A DNA stretch of 53,816 nucleotides, from positions 1 through 53,816 of the IMG/VR virus record IMGVR_UViG_3300032050_000179. One strand, 5' to 3'. Made by a program: the position numbers and the translations under genes. This DNA comes from a virus. Below are positions 8,615 through 14,127 of this stretch, piece by piece (the stretch's first letter is position 1; each line of letters begins with the position of its first letter). The notes below the pieces were generated by a model. The model saw only the letters and a list, made by a program, of their open reading frames with translations, was not told the DNA's origin and made no database searches.

Positions 8615-9397
8615 TTAATAAGGATTATCGATAACCCATTGATTATTAGAAAAGTAATTTTTTATAATGTTCATTGAAAGTACCGTATTTTTATCCACGG
8701 TTATCCCGTCAGAGTTTTCAATGTTTCTATAGTCGATAAAAAATCTTTTTTCTAAAAACGGTGCAACTCTTCTTTCAATCTTTTTCATTTTAAAGAAATA
8801 TGAAAAAATATGATCATCATGCATGGCTATTAAATTCTGGCTCTTGTGCAAATCTATCATCTCCTGTATATAAGAGATGAACTCATCTTTTTCTATCAAA
8901 TTTACAGGGTACAGTACACCTCTATAGCCTCCTACAATATCTACTACAAAATAATCAAAAGCCGAAGAATCGATTCTCTCTTGATGTATATAACTTTCTT
9001 CTCTGTGACCCATTATAGAGTAAACAGCATTAGGATTTTTTTCCCATGCGCTTACTAAAGATTCAATTGCTCTATTAGTCAAGAGGGCGTCATCATCGAA
9101 AGTAAAAATTAAGTCACCATTTTTAGTATCTACATGATTAATTGGTGACAGTAATTTTTTACAAGAGCCTATGTCTACGTTATCTTTGACAATTTGAGAC
9201 GGTATAGGATAAGTTTCTATGAATTTTTCTATTCTAGCCAAGTCTTCTTTTGGAAAGTATTTTTCATTTCTAGGATAGAAATCAGAAACTGAAATTAATA
9301 AGGAGTTTGGAAGAACTGTCTGTTCTAGTAAAGAACCTAAAACTTTAAATAAAGATTCCGCTCTTCCGGGTATTGTACATACTGAAGCAATTATCAT
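8615..9397 (-). CDS. GT-A type glycosyltransferase-like protein (260 aa)
   Basis: The protein begins MIIASVCTIPGRAESLFKVL, a first strand and nucleotide-binding turn like that of GT2-type enzymes. It carries IFTFDDDALLT, a DxD-type metal and nucleotide-sugar site, near residue 102. A later MHDDHIFSYFF could hold the catalytic acidic pair. I chose the ATG at 9397 because the sequence from there starts with the canonical first beta strand. An in-frame ATG at 9421 would add eight residues. It is the last gene before the tRNA cluster and could modify glycans or DNA. The acceptor is unknown. Confidence 0.65.
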   Translation of the reverse strand: MIIASVCTIPGRAESLFKVLGSLLEQTVLPNSLLISVSDFYPRNEKYFPKEDLARIEKFIETYPIPSQIVKDNVDIGSCKKLLSPINHVDTKNGDLIFTFDDDALLTNRAIESLVSAWEKNPNAVYSIMGHREESYIHQERIDSSAFDYFVVDIVGGYRGVLYPVNLIEKDEFISYIQEMIDLHKSQNLIAMHDDHIFSYFFKMKKIERRVAPFLEKRFFIDYRNIENSDGITVDKNTVLSMNIIKNYFSNNQWVIDNPY

Positions 9398-9502
9398 AGC
9401 TAAATTTAAAAAATAGAACATTCAGGAGCTTCACCTGCCTTCTAGTATACATGGAACCTCTGTTAAAACAGTCAGAACCGAGCTTTCTTACTTTGTTCTA
9501 TT

Positions 9503-9587
9503 TGGTACTCTCGAAGGGACTCGAACCCTTACGCCTTTCGGCACTGGTTCCTAAGACCAGAGTGTCTACCTATTCCACCACGAGAGC
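9503..9587 (-). tRNA. tRNA-Leu(UAG)
   Basis: Full type II cloverleaf with acceptor GCTCTCG/CGAGAGT, D arm, anticodon arm TGGT-CTTAGGA-ACCA, long variable arm and a standard T arm. This gene encodes its CCA end (9503-9505 with discriminator A at 9506). The other ordinary tRNAs I checked here do not. Confidence 0.9.
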
Positions 9588-9592
9588 AAATT

Positions 9593-9787
9593 TTATTCTT
9601 CGAAAATTATTCCTTCATTCTCGACTAAAATATCATCAGCTATGTCTGAAAGAACTTCCGGTGCTTCTATTAAAGCATCATCGTTTTGCATTATCATTTC
9701 ACCTACGCCATATTTTTCAAAGTATTTAGTAAGTTTTTCTATAGCTTGTTCTTTTTTCTTCTCAGACCAAATTATTTTACAATGCAT
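9593..9787 (-). CDS. Small acidic protein inside the tRNA cluster (64 aa)
   Basis: A 64-residue frame between two tRNA genes. It begins MHCKIIWSEKKKEQAIEKLT, with a basic amphipathic first half, and ends with a strongly acidic tail (LSDIADDILVENEGIIFEE). No family is recognised. Its spacing, six nt from tRNA-Leu(UAG) and 17 nt from the next tRNA-like gene, suggests it is read from the polycistronic tRNA transcript. Confidence 0.55.
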   Translation of the reverse strand: MHCKIIWSEKKKEQAIEKLTKYFEKYGVGEMIMQNDDALIEAPEVLSDIADDILVENEGIIFEE

Positions 9788-9803
9788 ATCATTTTTTTAG
9801 TAG

Positions 9804-9920
9804 TAGTCAGGGCAGGGCTCGAACCTGCAATCCTACCTGTTAGCTCGGATTTATCATCACTCGGTACGTTACTAACACATATACCAATCACTGAACGTCT
9901 ACCAATTCCGCCACCTGACT
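9804..9920 (-). tRNA. tRNA-Leu-like gene with enlarged anticodon region
   Basis: The acceptor stem is perfect (AGTCAGG/CCTGACT). The D arm reads GCGGAATTGGTAGACG as in leucine tRNAs, the T arm is standard, and a variable arm AATCC/GGATT sits directly before the T stem. Between the D stem and the variable arm there are about 45 nt where about 18 are expected, so roughly 27 extra nt interrupt the anticodon arm. A TTGGTA/TACCGA helix lies within them. I cannot assign an anticodon. It may contain a small intron or be defective. It does not carry the AGCGG/ATTC element of the permuted units. Confidence 0.6.
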
Positions 9921-10062
9921 ATAAAAAACGGATAGAAAAAAGAACTCCTTAACAGTAAGACGTCTCTACTTCAAGAATCAGATTCAGTATTTAGATTACC
10001 GCGAATCTTCTAAATTACTTATTCTGCCATATACGATCTTTTTTCAGTTTAGTACTTTTATT
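9921..10062 (-). other. Spacer without a gene, one hairpin
   Basis: About 140 nt between two tRNA-like genes. An ATTTAGA/TCTAAAT inverted repeat around a GCGGT loop is present near 9995-10020. The loop resembles the AGCGG of the permuted-tRNA element, but the rest of that element is absent. No open frame or promoter is recognised. Confidence 0.3.
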
Positions 10063-10130
10063 TAAAGAATAAGGGACTCGAACCCTTGACCTCCGGACGC
10101 CGGTGCTCTCACCATCTGAGCTAAAACTTT
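10063..10130 (-). pseudogene. tRNA-like gene lacking most of the anticodon loop
   Basis: The D arm (GCTCAGATGGTGAGAGC) and T arm (AAGGG-TTCGAGT-CCCTT) are canonical. The anticodon arm is reduced to CCGG-CGT-CCGG, about six nt short, so no seven-nt loop can form. The acceptor stem AAAGTTT/ATTCTTT has two T-T mismatches. At 68 nt it is too short for a normal tRNA. It is either a remnant or a body completed in some unusual way. Confidence 0.55.
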
Positions 10131-10163
10131 GTTTTATTTTTTACTAAACTTTTTTCTCCGTCG

Positions 10164-10245
10164 TGACCTTGATGAGATTCGAACTCATACACCGTCTGGC
10201 ACAAGACCCTCAATCTTGCTTGTCTACCAATTTCAACACAAGGTC
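10164..10245 (-). tRNA. tRNA-Leu(GAG)
   Basis: Acceptor GACCTTG/CAAGGTC, leucine-type D arm, anticodon arm CAAGA-TTGAGGG-TCTTG, a long variable region and a standard T arm. Discriminator A, no encoded CCA. A perfect GAGGTT-CTC-AACCTC hairpin lies just upstream at 10251-10265. Confidence 0.85.
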
Positions 10246-10338
10246 AAATTGAGGTTGAGAACCTCTGTGTTGTTTAAAACTATTGTTCATTTTAACCTTA
10301 TTAGCAAATTCCTTTCTCAAGGGAACAACACATAACTT

Positions 10339-10413
10339 GTCAGAGAATAATAAAAAGAGTGTTTGTAAGCAAATTCCAATATCAGCGATGTAACTCTTTT
10401 TTCCGCTTCTGAC
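10339..10413 (-). ncRNA. Empty copy of the permuted-tRNA RNA element (unit B)
   Basis: The outer helix GTCAGA/TCTGAC encloses the invariant AGCGG on the 5' side and ATTC on the 3' side. The inner helix AAAAAGAGT/ACTCTTTTT is followed by TACATC. All parts match units A, C, D, E and F, but only about 30 nt lie inside and no tRNA arm is visible. It ends six nt from tRNA-Arg. The 10-nt string GGAATTTGCT inside it recurs about 60 nt downstream. Confidence 0.65.
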
Positions 10414-10419
10414 TTTCAG

Positions 10420-10493
10420 TGATCCCGGATGGATTCAAACCATCGACCTTAGCATTAGAAGTGCCACGCTCTATTCAACTGAGCTACGGAACC
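10420..10493 (-). tRNA. tRNA-Arg(UCU)
   Basis: Acceptor GGTTCCG/CGGGATC with G-T pairs, D arm, anticodon arm TGGCA-CTTCTAA-TGCTA, variable loop AGGTC and T arm GATGG-TTTGAAT-CCATC. Discriminator A, no encoded CCA. The upstream side carries AGTTCTTTGA, a motif seen before several tRNAs here. Confidence 0.9.
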
Positions 10494-10545
10494 ATATCAA
10501 AGAACTTATATTTTAAAATAACAAACTAGTGTCTTTCTGAGAAAA

Positions 10546-10677
10546 TTATTTTTTCTTTTTTACTAATTTTTTAATGAATTTGTAAAACTTGTCATTTTTA
10601 TGTTCAGGTATTCTTAAGTATTTTCTCGATCCTTCAAATTGCCCTGTCATTACTGTTTTGATTTTGATTTCTTTCAT
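10546..10677 (-). CDS. Small basic protein between tRNA genes (43 aa)
   Basis: ATG at 10677 to TAA at 10546, 43 codons, starting MKEIKIKTVMTGQFEGSRKY and ending in a lysine-rich helix. It lies in the 230-nt gap between tRNA-Thr and tRNA-Arg. Its length and the absence of alternative frames make it plausible. There is no recognised family. The lysine-rich end could bind RNA, but that is only a guess from composition. Confidence 0.5.
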   Translation of the reverse strand: MKEIKIKTVMTGQFEGSRKYLRIPEHKNDKFYKFIKKLVKKKK

Positions 10678-10731
10678 ATATAAATTTAATACTATTATTA
10701 GAATTTTGAAATTGTATGACAAAATTCTTTG

Positions 10732-10804
10732 AGCCTTTGACAGGAGTCGAACCTGCGACCACGAAATTACAAAGTTCGCGCTCTACCAACTGAGCTACAA
10801 AGGC
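10732..10804 (-). tRNA. tRNA-Thr(UGU)
   Basis: Acceptor GCCTTTG/CAAAGGC is perfect, with D arm GCTCAGTTGGTAGAGC and T arm GCAGG-TTCGACT-CCTGT. The anticodon loop is TTTGTAA, flanked by CGAAC/TTTCG with one C-T mismatch. No encoded CCA. Confidence 0.85.
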
Positions 10805-10809
10805 AGTTC

Positions 10810-10947
10810 ATCTAGAGAATTTTTAGTACGAAGATTTTTCCGCGTCTACCAATTCCGCCATCTGGATAACCAGAGAGGGATTCGAACCCTCACGCTTTTA
10901 AAGCAGCCATTTTTCAGATGATGTAATCGTACTTACCGCTTCTAGAT
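10810..10947 (-). tRNA. Circularly permuted tRNA in RNA element, leucine-like body (unit A)
   Basis: On the minus strand the order is: outer helix ATCTAGA, AGCGG, inner helix AGTACGA, TTACATC, then the 3' half of a tRNA (variable arm, T arm GAGGG-TTCGAAT-CCCTC, acceptor TCTGGTT). Directly after it comes the 5' half (acceptor ATCCAGA, D arm GCGGAATTGGTAGACGC). The unit then closes with TCGTACT, ATTC and TCTAGAT. The acceptor strands pair with each other (TCTGG/CCAGA) with no linker, so the gene is readable as a tRNA only after circular permutation. The leucine-like D arm and long variable arm suggest Leu. The splice sites and anticodon could not be fixed. Confidence 0.75.
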
Positions 10948-10951
10948 TTAG

Positions 10952-11022
10952 TTACCGGGGAAGGATTCGAACCTCCGTTAAGTGGACCAAAACCACTTGT
11001 CCTGCCTCTAGACGACCCGGTA
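10952..11022 (-). tRNA. tRNA-Gln(UUG)
   Basis: Acceptor TACCGGG/CCCGGTA, anticodon arm GTGGT-TTTGGTC-CAC region with UUG at positions 34-36, and T arm GGAGG-TTCGAAT-CCTTC. It ends five nt before permuted unit A. No encoded CCA. Confidence 0.85.
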
Positions 11023-11029
11023 TTATTGG

Positions 11030-11115
11030 CGGAAAATAGTGGGATCGAACCACATACCAGTTAAGGTACGCATTACTTAGCAGGTAAGCCTTATCGCCGT
11101 TTAAGTTTACTTTCC
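11030..11115 (-). tRNA. tRNA-Ser(GCU)
   Basis: Acceptor GGAAAGT/ATTTTCC with discriminator G, a short D stem CTT/AAG with GG in its loop, anticodon arm CTTAC-CTGCTAA-GTAAT, variable arm GTACC/GGTAT, and T arm with stem GTGG/CCAC. The D stem is only three pairs, so an automated caller might miss its 5' end. Confidence 0.75.
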
Positions 11116-11240
11116 ATTTCAAAAATCAGTCAATGATAGAATCTTTCCTAGTTTCTTCGGTATAGGTACCATCATGGGCTCCGTTAACTGATTCTTTCTT
11201 TTATAACCCATACGGAACAAGCAGGGTAACTGATGTAAAG

Positions 11241-11314
11241 TCTGATAGGGAGGATTCGAACCTCCGAGTTCTCCACATCCCAAATGTGGCGGGGTACCAC
11301 TCCCCAACTACCAG
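11241..11314 (-). tRNA. tRNA-Pro(UGG)
   Basis: Acceptor CTGGTAG/CTATCAG, anticodon arm CCACA-TTTGGGA-TGTGG, T arm GGAGG-TTCGAAT-CCTCC. Discriminator A. About 125 nt with no recognised gene separate it from tRNA-Ser(GCU). Confidence 0.9.
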
Positions 11315-11373
11315 AAATTTATTTCTATGCTACTCACTAAAAAGAGTCTATGAAATAATAACAGTCTTCTGTG

Positions 11374-11447
11374 GGTGACTAGCGGAAGTTGAATCCGCGA
11401 CCTCCAAGACCACAACTTGGCGCTCTAACCAACTGAGCTATAGTCAC
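11374..11447 (-). tRNA. tRNA-His(GUG)
   Basis: Acceptor GTGACTA/TAGTCAC, anticodon arm CCAAG-TTGTGGT-CTTGG, T stem GCGGA/TCCGC, discriminator C as expected for histidine. The genomic base at -1 is not G, so G-1 would have to be added after transcription. Confidence 0.9.
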
Positions 11448-11449
11448 AG

Positions 11450-11522
11450 AGTACCTGAAGGGATTCGAACCCCTGTTATAACGCTTTGCAGGCGTTTGCC
11501 TAAACCACTCGACCACAGGCAC
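11450..11522 (-). tRNA. tRNA-Cys(GCA)
   Basis: Acceptor GTGCCTG/CAGGTAC, anticodon arm ACGC-CTGCAAA-GCGT, T arm AGGGG-TTCGAAT-CCCTT, discriminator U as expected for cysteine. Confidence 0.9.
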
Positions 11523-11548
11523 TTATTAGACATACAAAACTGTCTCGG

Positions 11549-11635
11549 CGGAGAATGTAGGATTCGAACCTACGGAACCCTTTCAGGTTCGCTGCTTTTC
11601 AAGAGCAGTGCCATAAACCACTCGGCCAATTCTCC
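11549..11635 (-). tRNA. tRNA-Ser(UGA)
   Basis: Acceptor GGAGAAT/ATTCTCC, anticodon arm CTGCT-CTTGAAA-AGCAG, variable arm GAACC/GGTTC, T arm GTAGG-TTCGAAT-CCTAC, discriminator G. It is the first tRNA after the terminator at 11674-11698 and is preceded by GTTCTTTGACATAA. Confidence 0.92.
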
Positions 11636-11673
11636 ATTTATATTTCCATTATGTCAAAGAACTTACATAAAAA

Positions 11674-11698
11674 AACCGGATCTTTTTGAGATCCGGTT
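11674..11698 (-). terminator. Rho-independent terminator
   Basis: The minus strand reads AACCGGATC, a seven-nt loop, GATCCGGTT and then a run of seven T. It ends the short transcript of the 38-aa gene before the next tRNA group begins. Confidence 0.85.
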
Positions 11699-11720
11699 TC
11701 TTAGTAAAATATGTAATTCG

Positions 11721-11837
11721 TTATTCACATACTTTAACCGGATCTACAATACTATGTCTAGGACTTTGCGAAAGCGTAGTCGGACATGAGCTTTGAAGAA
11801 GCTGTGTGGATAAAGATATGTGAGTAATATTTTTCAT
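11721..11837 (-). CDS. Small hypothetical protein (38 aa) under a TATATTTG promoter
   Basis: ATG at 11837, stop at 11721. It encodes 38 residues beginning MKNITHISLSTQLLQSSCPT. It directly follows the strong promoter-like block at 11849-11894 and ends before a clear terminator, so a short discrete transcript is likely. The product may be a small protein, or the transcript itself may matter. No family is recognised. Confidence 0.4.
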   Translation of the reverse strand: MKNITHISLSTQLLQSSCPTTLSQSPRHSIVDPVKVCE

Positions 11838-11848
11838 TGTTTATTATT

Positions 11849-11894
11849 GTATTGCAAATATAACAAAAGTTCTTAACATGGAAAAACTTTTTGA
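11849..11894 (-). promoter_or_regulatory. Promoter block with Bacteroidetes -7 box, copy 2
   Basis: The minus strand contains AAAAAGTTTTTCC, then GTTAAGAAC, then TTGTTATATTTGCAATAC. TATATTTG matches the TAnnTTTG -7 box of Bacteroidetes sigma factors. The block is about 90% identical to 16662-16706, the other copy, and each drives a short gene followed by a terminator. The partly palindromic GTTAAxAAC between the boxes could be an operator. Confidence 0.75.
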
Positions 11895-11909
11895 AACTTT
11901 TTTATTTTT

Positions 11910-12419
11910 TTAAATTCTTCCTGATATAGCTTCTCTAAAAATTTCAGGAATTGTGAAAGTAGAAAGCTCTACCAGATCACATTTACTATTTACTAAAATG
12001 AACATTTCAAAATCTTGTCTCTTTTCAGTGCTATATTCCATTTTGAATTCCTTAGCAATTTTTCTTGAGAAATTACCGTAAAATTTCTTTCTTCCAGAAG
12101 AAGAATCGTTAGCGCAGAAAATAAAAGCTTCAGGATTAATTTCTGTTATGAAATCTATAGCAGCTTTTTCCACTGTAGGTATCACACTAAAAGCTTTCTT
12201 TAAATCATTTTTTAATTCGTAAGATCCGTCTACGTCAAATTTGAAAAGAAAATGTTTCTGTTTACTAGAAAAATTAACAGCTTTTATAGAGTAATTTGCG
12301 TCATCTATTAAAAAATTTCCTCTCCAAGAAGATTTCGACTTTTGCCATTGAACTTCTATTGGTTCATTCAAACCTTCAAAAGTTTTTGATAGAAAAGATC
12401 TGAAATTATCAATGTTCAT
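11910..12419 (-). CDS. Hypothetical protein (169 aa)
   Basis: I place the start at 12419 (MNIDNFRSFLSKTFEGLNEP) because it lies one base after the upstream stop. A longer frame from 12440 would overlap that gene by 20 nt. The protein is mixed alpha/beta, with SSWRGNFLIDDANYSIKAV and a C-terminal segment FTIPEIFREAISGRI. I recognise no family. It is the second gene after the late-type promoter at 12647-12654, next to a candidate virion protein, so a late role is plausible. Confidence 0.6.
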   Translation of the reverse strand: MNIDNFRSFLSKTFEGLNEPIEVQWQKSKSSWRGNFLIDDANYSIKAVNFSSKQKHFLFKFDVDGSYELKNDLKKAFSVIPTVEKAAIDFITEINPEAFIFCANDSSSGRKKFYGNFSRKIAKEFKMEYSTEKRQDFEMFILVNSKCDLVELSTFTIPEIFREAISGRI

Positions 12420-12420
12420 G

Positions 12421-12630
12421 TTATTTTTCTTCGTTGGCATTCTTAGGATCGCCTAAATCATCTGCTTTAACATGTTCAGTATGCTCTGCTTTACCGTTCC
12501 CTTTTTCTACTGCATCTTTAGGATCAGAAAGATCCTCAGCTTTTGTTGTAGATCCTGAATAATGTTTCTTGACTAATGCAGAAGTTCCCATTTTACAAAA
12601 CTCTTCAAACGTTGCTATATTCTTTTTCAT
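12421..12630 (-). CDS. Small acidic protein with duplicated motif, possible internal head protein (69 aa)
   Basis: A 69-residue protein starting MKKNIATFEEFCKMGTSALV, followed by an internal duplication in which KAEDLSDPKDA recurs as KADDLGDPKNA. The rest is highly charged and low in complexity, so probably disordered. The N-terminus resembles the MK-x-F-x-E-F pattern of T4 capsid-targeting sequences, but it lacks a clear (L/I)-x-E cleavage site. A GATATATA late promoter lies 17 nt upstream. Packaging into the head is an inference. Confidence 0.6.
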   Translation of the reverse strand: MKKNIATFEEFCKMGTSALVKKHYSGSTTKAEDLSDPKDAVEKGNGKAEHTEHVKADDLGDPKNANEEK

Positions 12631-12646
12631 AGTTTCTAATTTTAGG

Positions 12647-12654
12647 TATATATC
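12647..12654 (-). promoter_or_regulatory. Candidate late promoter, GATATATA motif
   Basis: GATATATA on the minus strand, 17 nt upstream of the ATG at 12630, with the same spacing as at 17101 and 44037. Confidence 0.55.
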
Positions 12655-12657
12655 AAA

Positions 12658-13053
12658 TCAGAGACCGAATTTTCTTCCTATTAAGGTGTATTTATTCTCT
12701 TCAATGTACTTAAGAAAAGCATTATAAAAAATTCTAGCAACCCGAATATTTCCGCCATATTTTTTTACATAAAATGTCGGAGCTGGTCCAAATGATGAAT
12801 CTCCGCATGTCCCGTATATGGCATACTTAGTTACTAATCGATCTCCTACATGAACTTTATATGCATAAGCATTCAAAGACCATGCATATCCTTTTATGCC
12901 CATTTTAGTGCATTTATCTTTTCCGACGTATATATTTGCGCTACGATGCTCGAAAAGGGAAGATATATTAGAAAACGCAGCCTCTGTTACATAAAGACCT
13001 AATGTCTTTTTTCTATTATCAATATTGATTTCTTTAAGTTCAAATCCATTCAT
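12658..13053 (-). CDS. Hypothetical protein (131 aa)
   Basis: A 131-residue protein starting MNGFELKEINIDNRKKTLGL, with an aromatic, Gly-rich middle (MGIKGYAWSLNAYAYKVHVG) and a short helical end. No family is recognised. Its ATG overlaps the stop of the 96-aa gene by four nt, which indicates translational coupling of the pair. Confidence 0.6.
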   Translation of the reverse strand: MNGFELKEINIDNRKKTLGLYVTEAAFSNISSLFEHRSANIYVGKDKCTKMGIKGYAWSLNAYAYKVHVGDRLVTKYAIYGTCGDSSFGPAPTFYVKKYGGNIRVARIFYNAFLKYIEENKYTLIGRKFGL

Positions 13054-13340
13054 AATTTTTCTAGTAAAGAAAAAGGATATTCTCTATGCGGTTCTAATTT
13101 ATGTACTATTGATTTGATATATTCAGCGTCAAGATAGCCGAAATTTTCAAGTAGACTAACTACAGTATCTATGCAAAAATCGGCAATTCCTAGAGAATTG
13201 GATTTATAAATTTTTTGAATAGAACAAAAAATATCTCCGTTTTTTAAATCACCTTTTTCGCTAAATAAATCTATCCTTAAATATTCACTATGAAGATCCA
13301 TAGTACAAATTCTTACACTGAAAATTTCAATTCTATTCAT
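13050..13340 (-). CDS. Hypothetical protein (96 aa)
   Basis: A 96-residue protein starting MNRIEIFSVRICTMDLHSEY, first of a two-gene pair after the terminator at 13383-13406. It is mixed alpha/beta with no recognised motif. The leader before the ATG is pure A/T (ATTAATTAAATGAATATTAA) without a Shine-Dalgarno sequence. Confidence 0.6.
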   Translation of the reverse strand: MNRIEIFSVRICTMDLHSEYLRIDLFSEKGDLKNGDIFCSIQKIYKSNSLGIADFCIDTVVSLLENFGYLDAEYIKSIVHKLEPHREYPFSLLEKL

Positions 13341-13382
13341 TTAATATTCATTTAATTAATGAGGGAATATGAAAGGTGTAAC

Positions 13383-13406
13383 AAAAGGAGGTTTAAACCT
13401 CCTTTT
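13383..13406 (-). terminator. Bidirectional palindromic terminator
   Basis: A perfect palindrome AAAAGGAGGTTT/AAACCTCCTTTT, ending in T runs on both strands. It lies 10 nt after the stop of the frameshifted gene and before the 96-aa gene. Confidence 0.75.
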
Positions 13407-13415
13407 AATTCTTGT

Positions 13416-13645
13416 TTATTCATTGGGAATTCTCTTACTTTTATGATCTCTTTTATACTTATCATAAGTACACATGTAACAATTACAAGGTCTTCCTGTA
13501 GTCCTCAACCAATTGGAGTTTTACCTTCAATAGCTGATTGTAAATTGTAAGTTTCATGTGTATTGTTGGAGAACCAATTTTTTGCACGTCTAATAAATTT
13601 GACGAATTTTTTGTGCCTTCTAAAGGCTCGGCGATAGTTTTTCAT
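13416..13645 (-). pseudogene. Small Cys-rich basic protein interrupted by a frameshift
   Basis: From ATG 13645 the frame encodes 46 residues, beginning MKNYRRAFRRHKKFVKFIRR, and stops at TGA 13505-13507 in the context ATTGGTTGAGG. In the -1 frame from the same point the sequence continues LRTTGRPCNCYMCTYDKYKR up to a TAA at 13416, with a CxCxxC cluster that looks like the natural C-terminus of a small zinc-binding phage protein. One missing T would explain it. No heptameric slippery site is evident, so a one-base deletion or assembly error is likelier than programmed frameshifting. The intact protein would have about 76 residues. Confidence 0.6.
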
Positions 13646-13674
13646 TTGCTCATACTTATGTTATAGCTAGTAAC

Positions 13675-13704
13675 TGTTGCCCCAGATACTGTTGCCCCAG
13701 ATAC
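13675..13704. repeat. Tandem duplication of a 15-nt sequence
   Basis: TGTTGCCCCAGATAC is present twice without a spacer, 30 nt upstream of the start of the frameshifted small gene. It is GC-richer than its surroundings and could be an operator or a recent slippage duplication. Confidence 0.8.
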
Positions 13705-13759
13705 TAGCTTAGTGTATGAGCTTTCTAATAAATATCATCGTCTTTAATTTTTTTAAGTG

Positions 13760-13833
13760 TGGTCCATCCTGGACTCGAACCAGGGACCTTCGCATTATGA
13801 GTGCGCTGCTCTAACCGACTGAGCTAAAGGACC
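13760..13833 (-). tRNA. tRNA with CAU anticodon (elongator Met or Ile2)
   Basis: Acceptor GGTCCTT/ATGGACC with one T-T mismatch, D arm, anticodon arm CGCA-CTCATAA-TGCG, T arm CCTGG-TTCGAGT-CCAGG. CAU could be elongator Met, or Ile if C34 becomes lysidine. It starts three nt after permuted unit E. Confidence 0.85.
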
Positions 13834-13836
13834 ATA

Positions 13837-13974
13837 AACTAGAGAATAATACTTCGAGCGTGTTTCTAGTGCTATCCGCTACACCACATCCGGATTACCC
13901 GAATGCCAGGATTCGAACCTGGGCCTTTTTTGTTACAGAAAAAATTGAAGTAACTCGTTGTTCCGCTTCTAGTT
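13837..13974 (-). tRNA. Circularly permuted tRNA in RNA element (unit E)
   Basis: The outer helix AACTAGA/TCTAGTT and inner helix CGAGT/GCTCG, with AGCGG, TTACTTC and ATTC, enclose a 3' half (T arm CCAGG-TTCGAAT-CCTGG, acceptor CATTCGG). A five-nt linker follows, then a 5' half (acceptor CCGGATG, D arm GTGTAGCGGATAGCAC). The acceptor strands pair in all seven positions. Just after TTACTTC a T-run/A-run hairpin presents the seven-nt loop CTGTAAC, which would read as GUA. The body looks more Asp/Glu/Gln-like, with discriminator G. An ordinary tRNA-Tyr(GUA) and tRNA-Asp(GUC) are already present, so identity is open. Confidence 0.75.
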
Positions 13975-13980
13975 AATGTC

Positions 13981-14119
13981 TTGCAGAGAATGATTTCAAG
14001 AGTCTTTTTAGGACAAATGCTCTACCACCTGAGCTATACGCTTTCCATCAAGGTATACGTAGTAGGATTCGAACCTACGACCCATTGTTTTGAAGTAACT
14101 CTTCGAACCGCTTCTGCAA
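13981..14119 (-). tRNA. Circularly permuted tRNA in RNA element (unit D)
   Basis: The outer helix TTGCAGA/TCTGCAA and inner helix AAGAGTT/GACTCTT, with AGCGG, ACTTC and ATTC, enclose a 3' half (variable GGGTC, T arm GTAGG-TTCGAAT-CCTAC, acceptor TACGTAT). An 11-nt linker follows, then a 5' half (acceptor AAGCGTA, D arm GCTCAGGTGGTAGAGC). Six of seven acceptor positions pair. Anticodon-stem strands TTTGT and ACAAT are on opposite halves, so the break lies in or next to the anticodon loop. A canonical U33 could not be placed, so the anticodon is unassigned. Valine has no ordinary tRNA here, but I see no direct evidence for it. Confidence 0.72.
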
Positions 14120-14127
14120 TAAAATTT

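Noticed and set aside
11028-11098. tRNA-Ser(GCU) apparently lacking the D arm, as in animal mitochondria
   Set aside because: The first 5' end I used was wrong. With GGAAAGT at 11109-11115 as the 5' acceptor strand a seven-pair acceptor and a short D arm appear.
13981-14119. Unit D as tRNA-Val(UAC), using the TTAC before the 3' half as anticodon
   Set aside because: TTAC(A/T)TC is conserved in all six units, including those that cannot be Val, so it belongs to the element.
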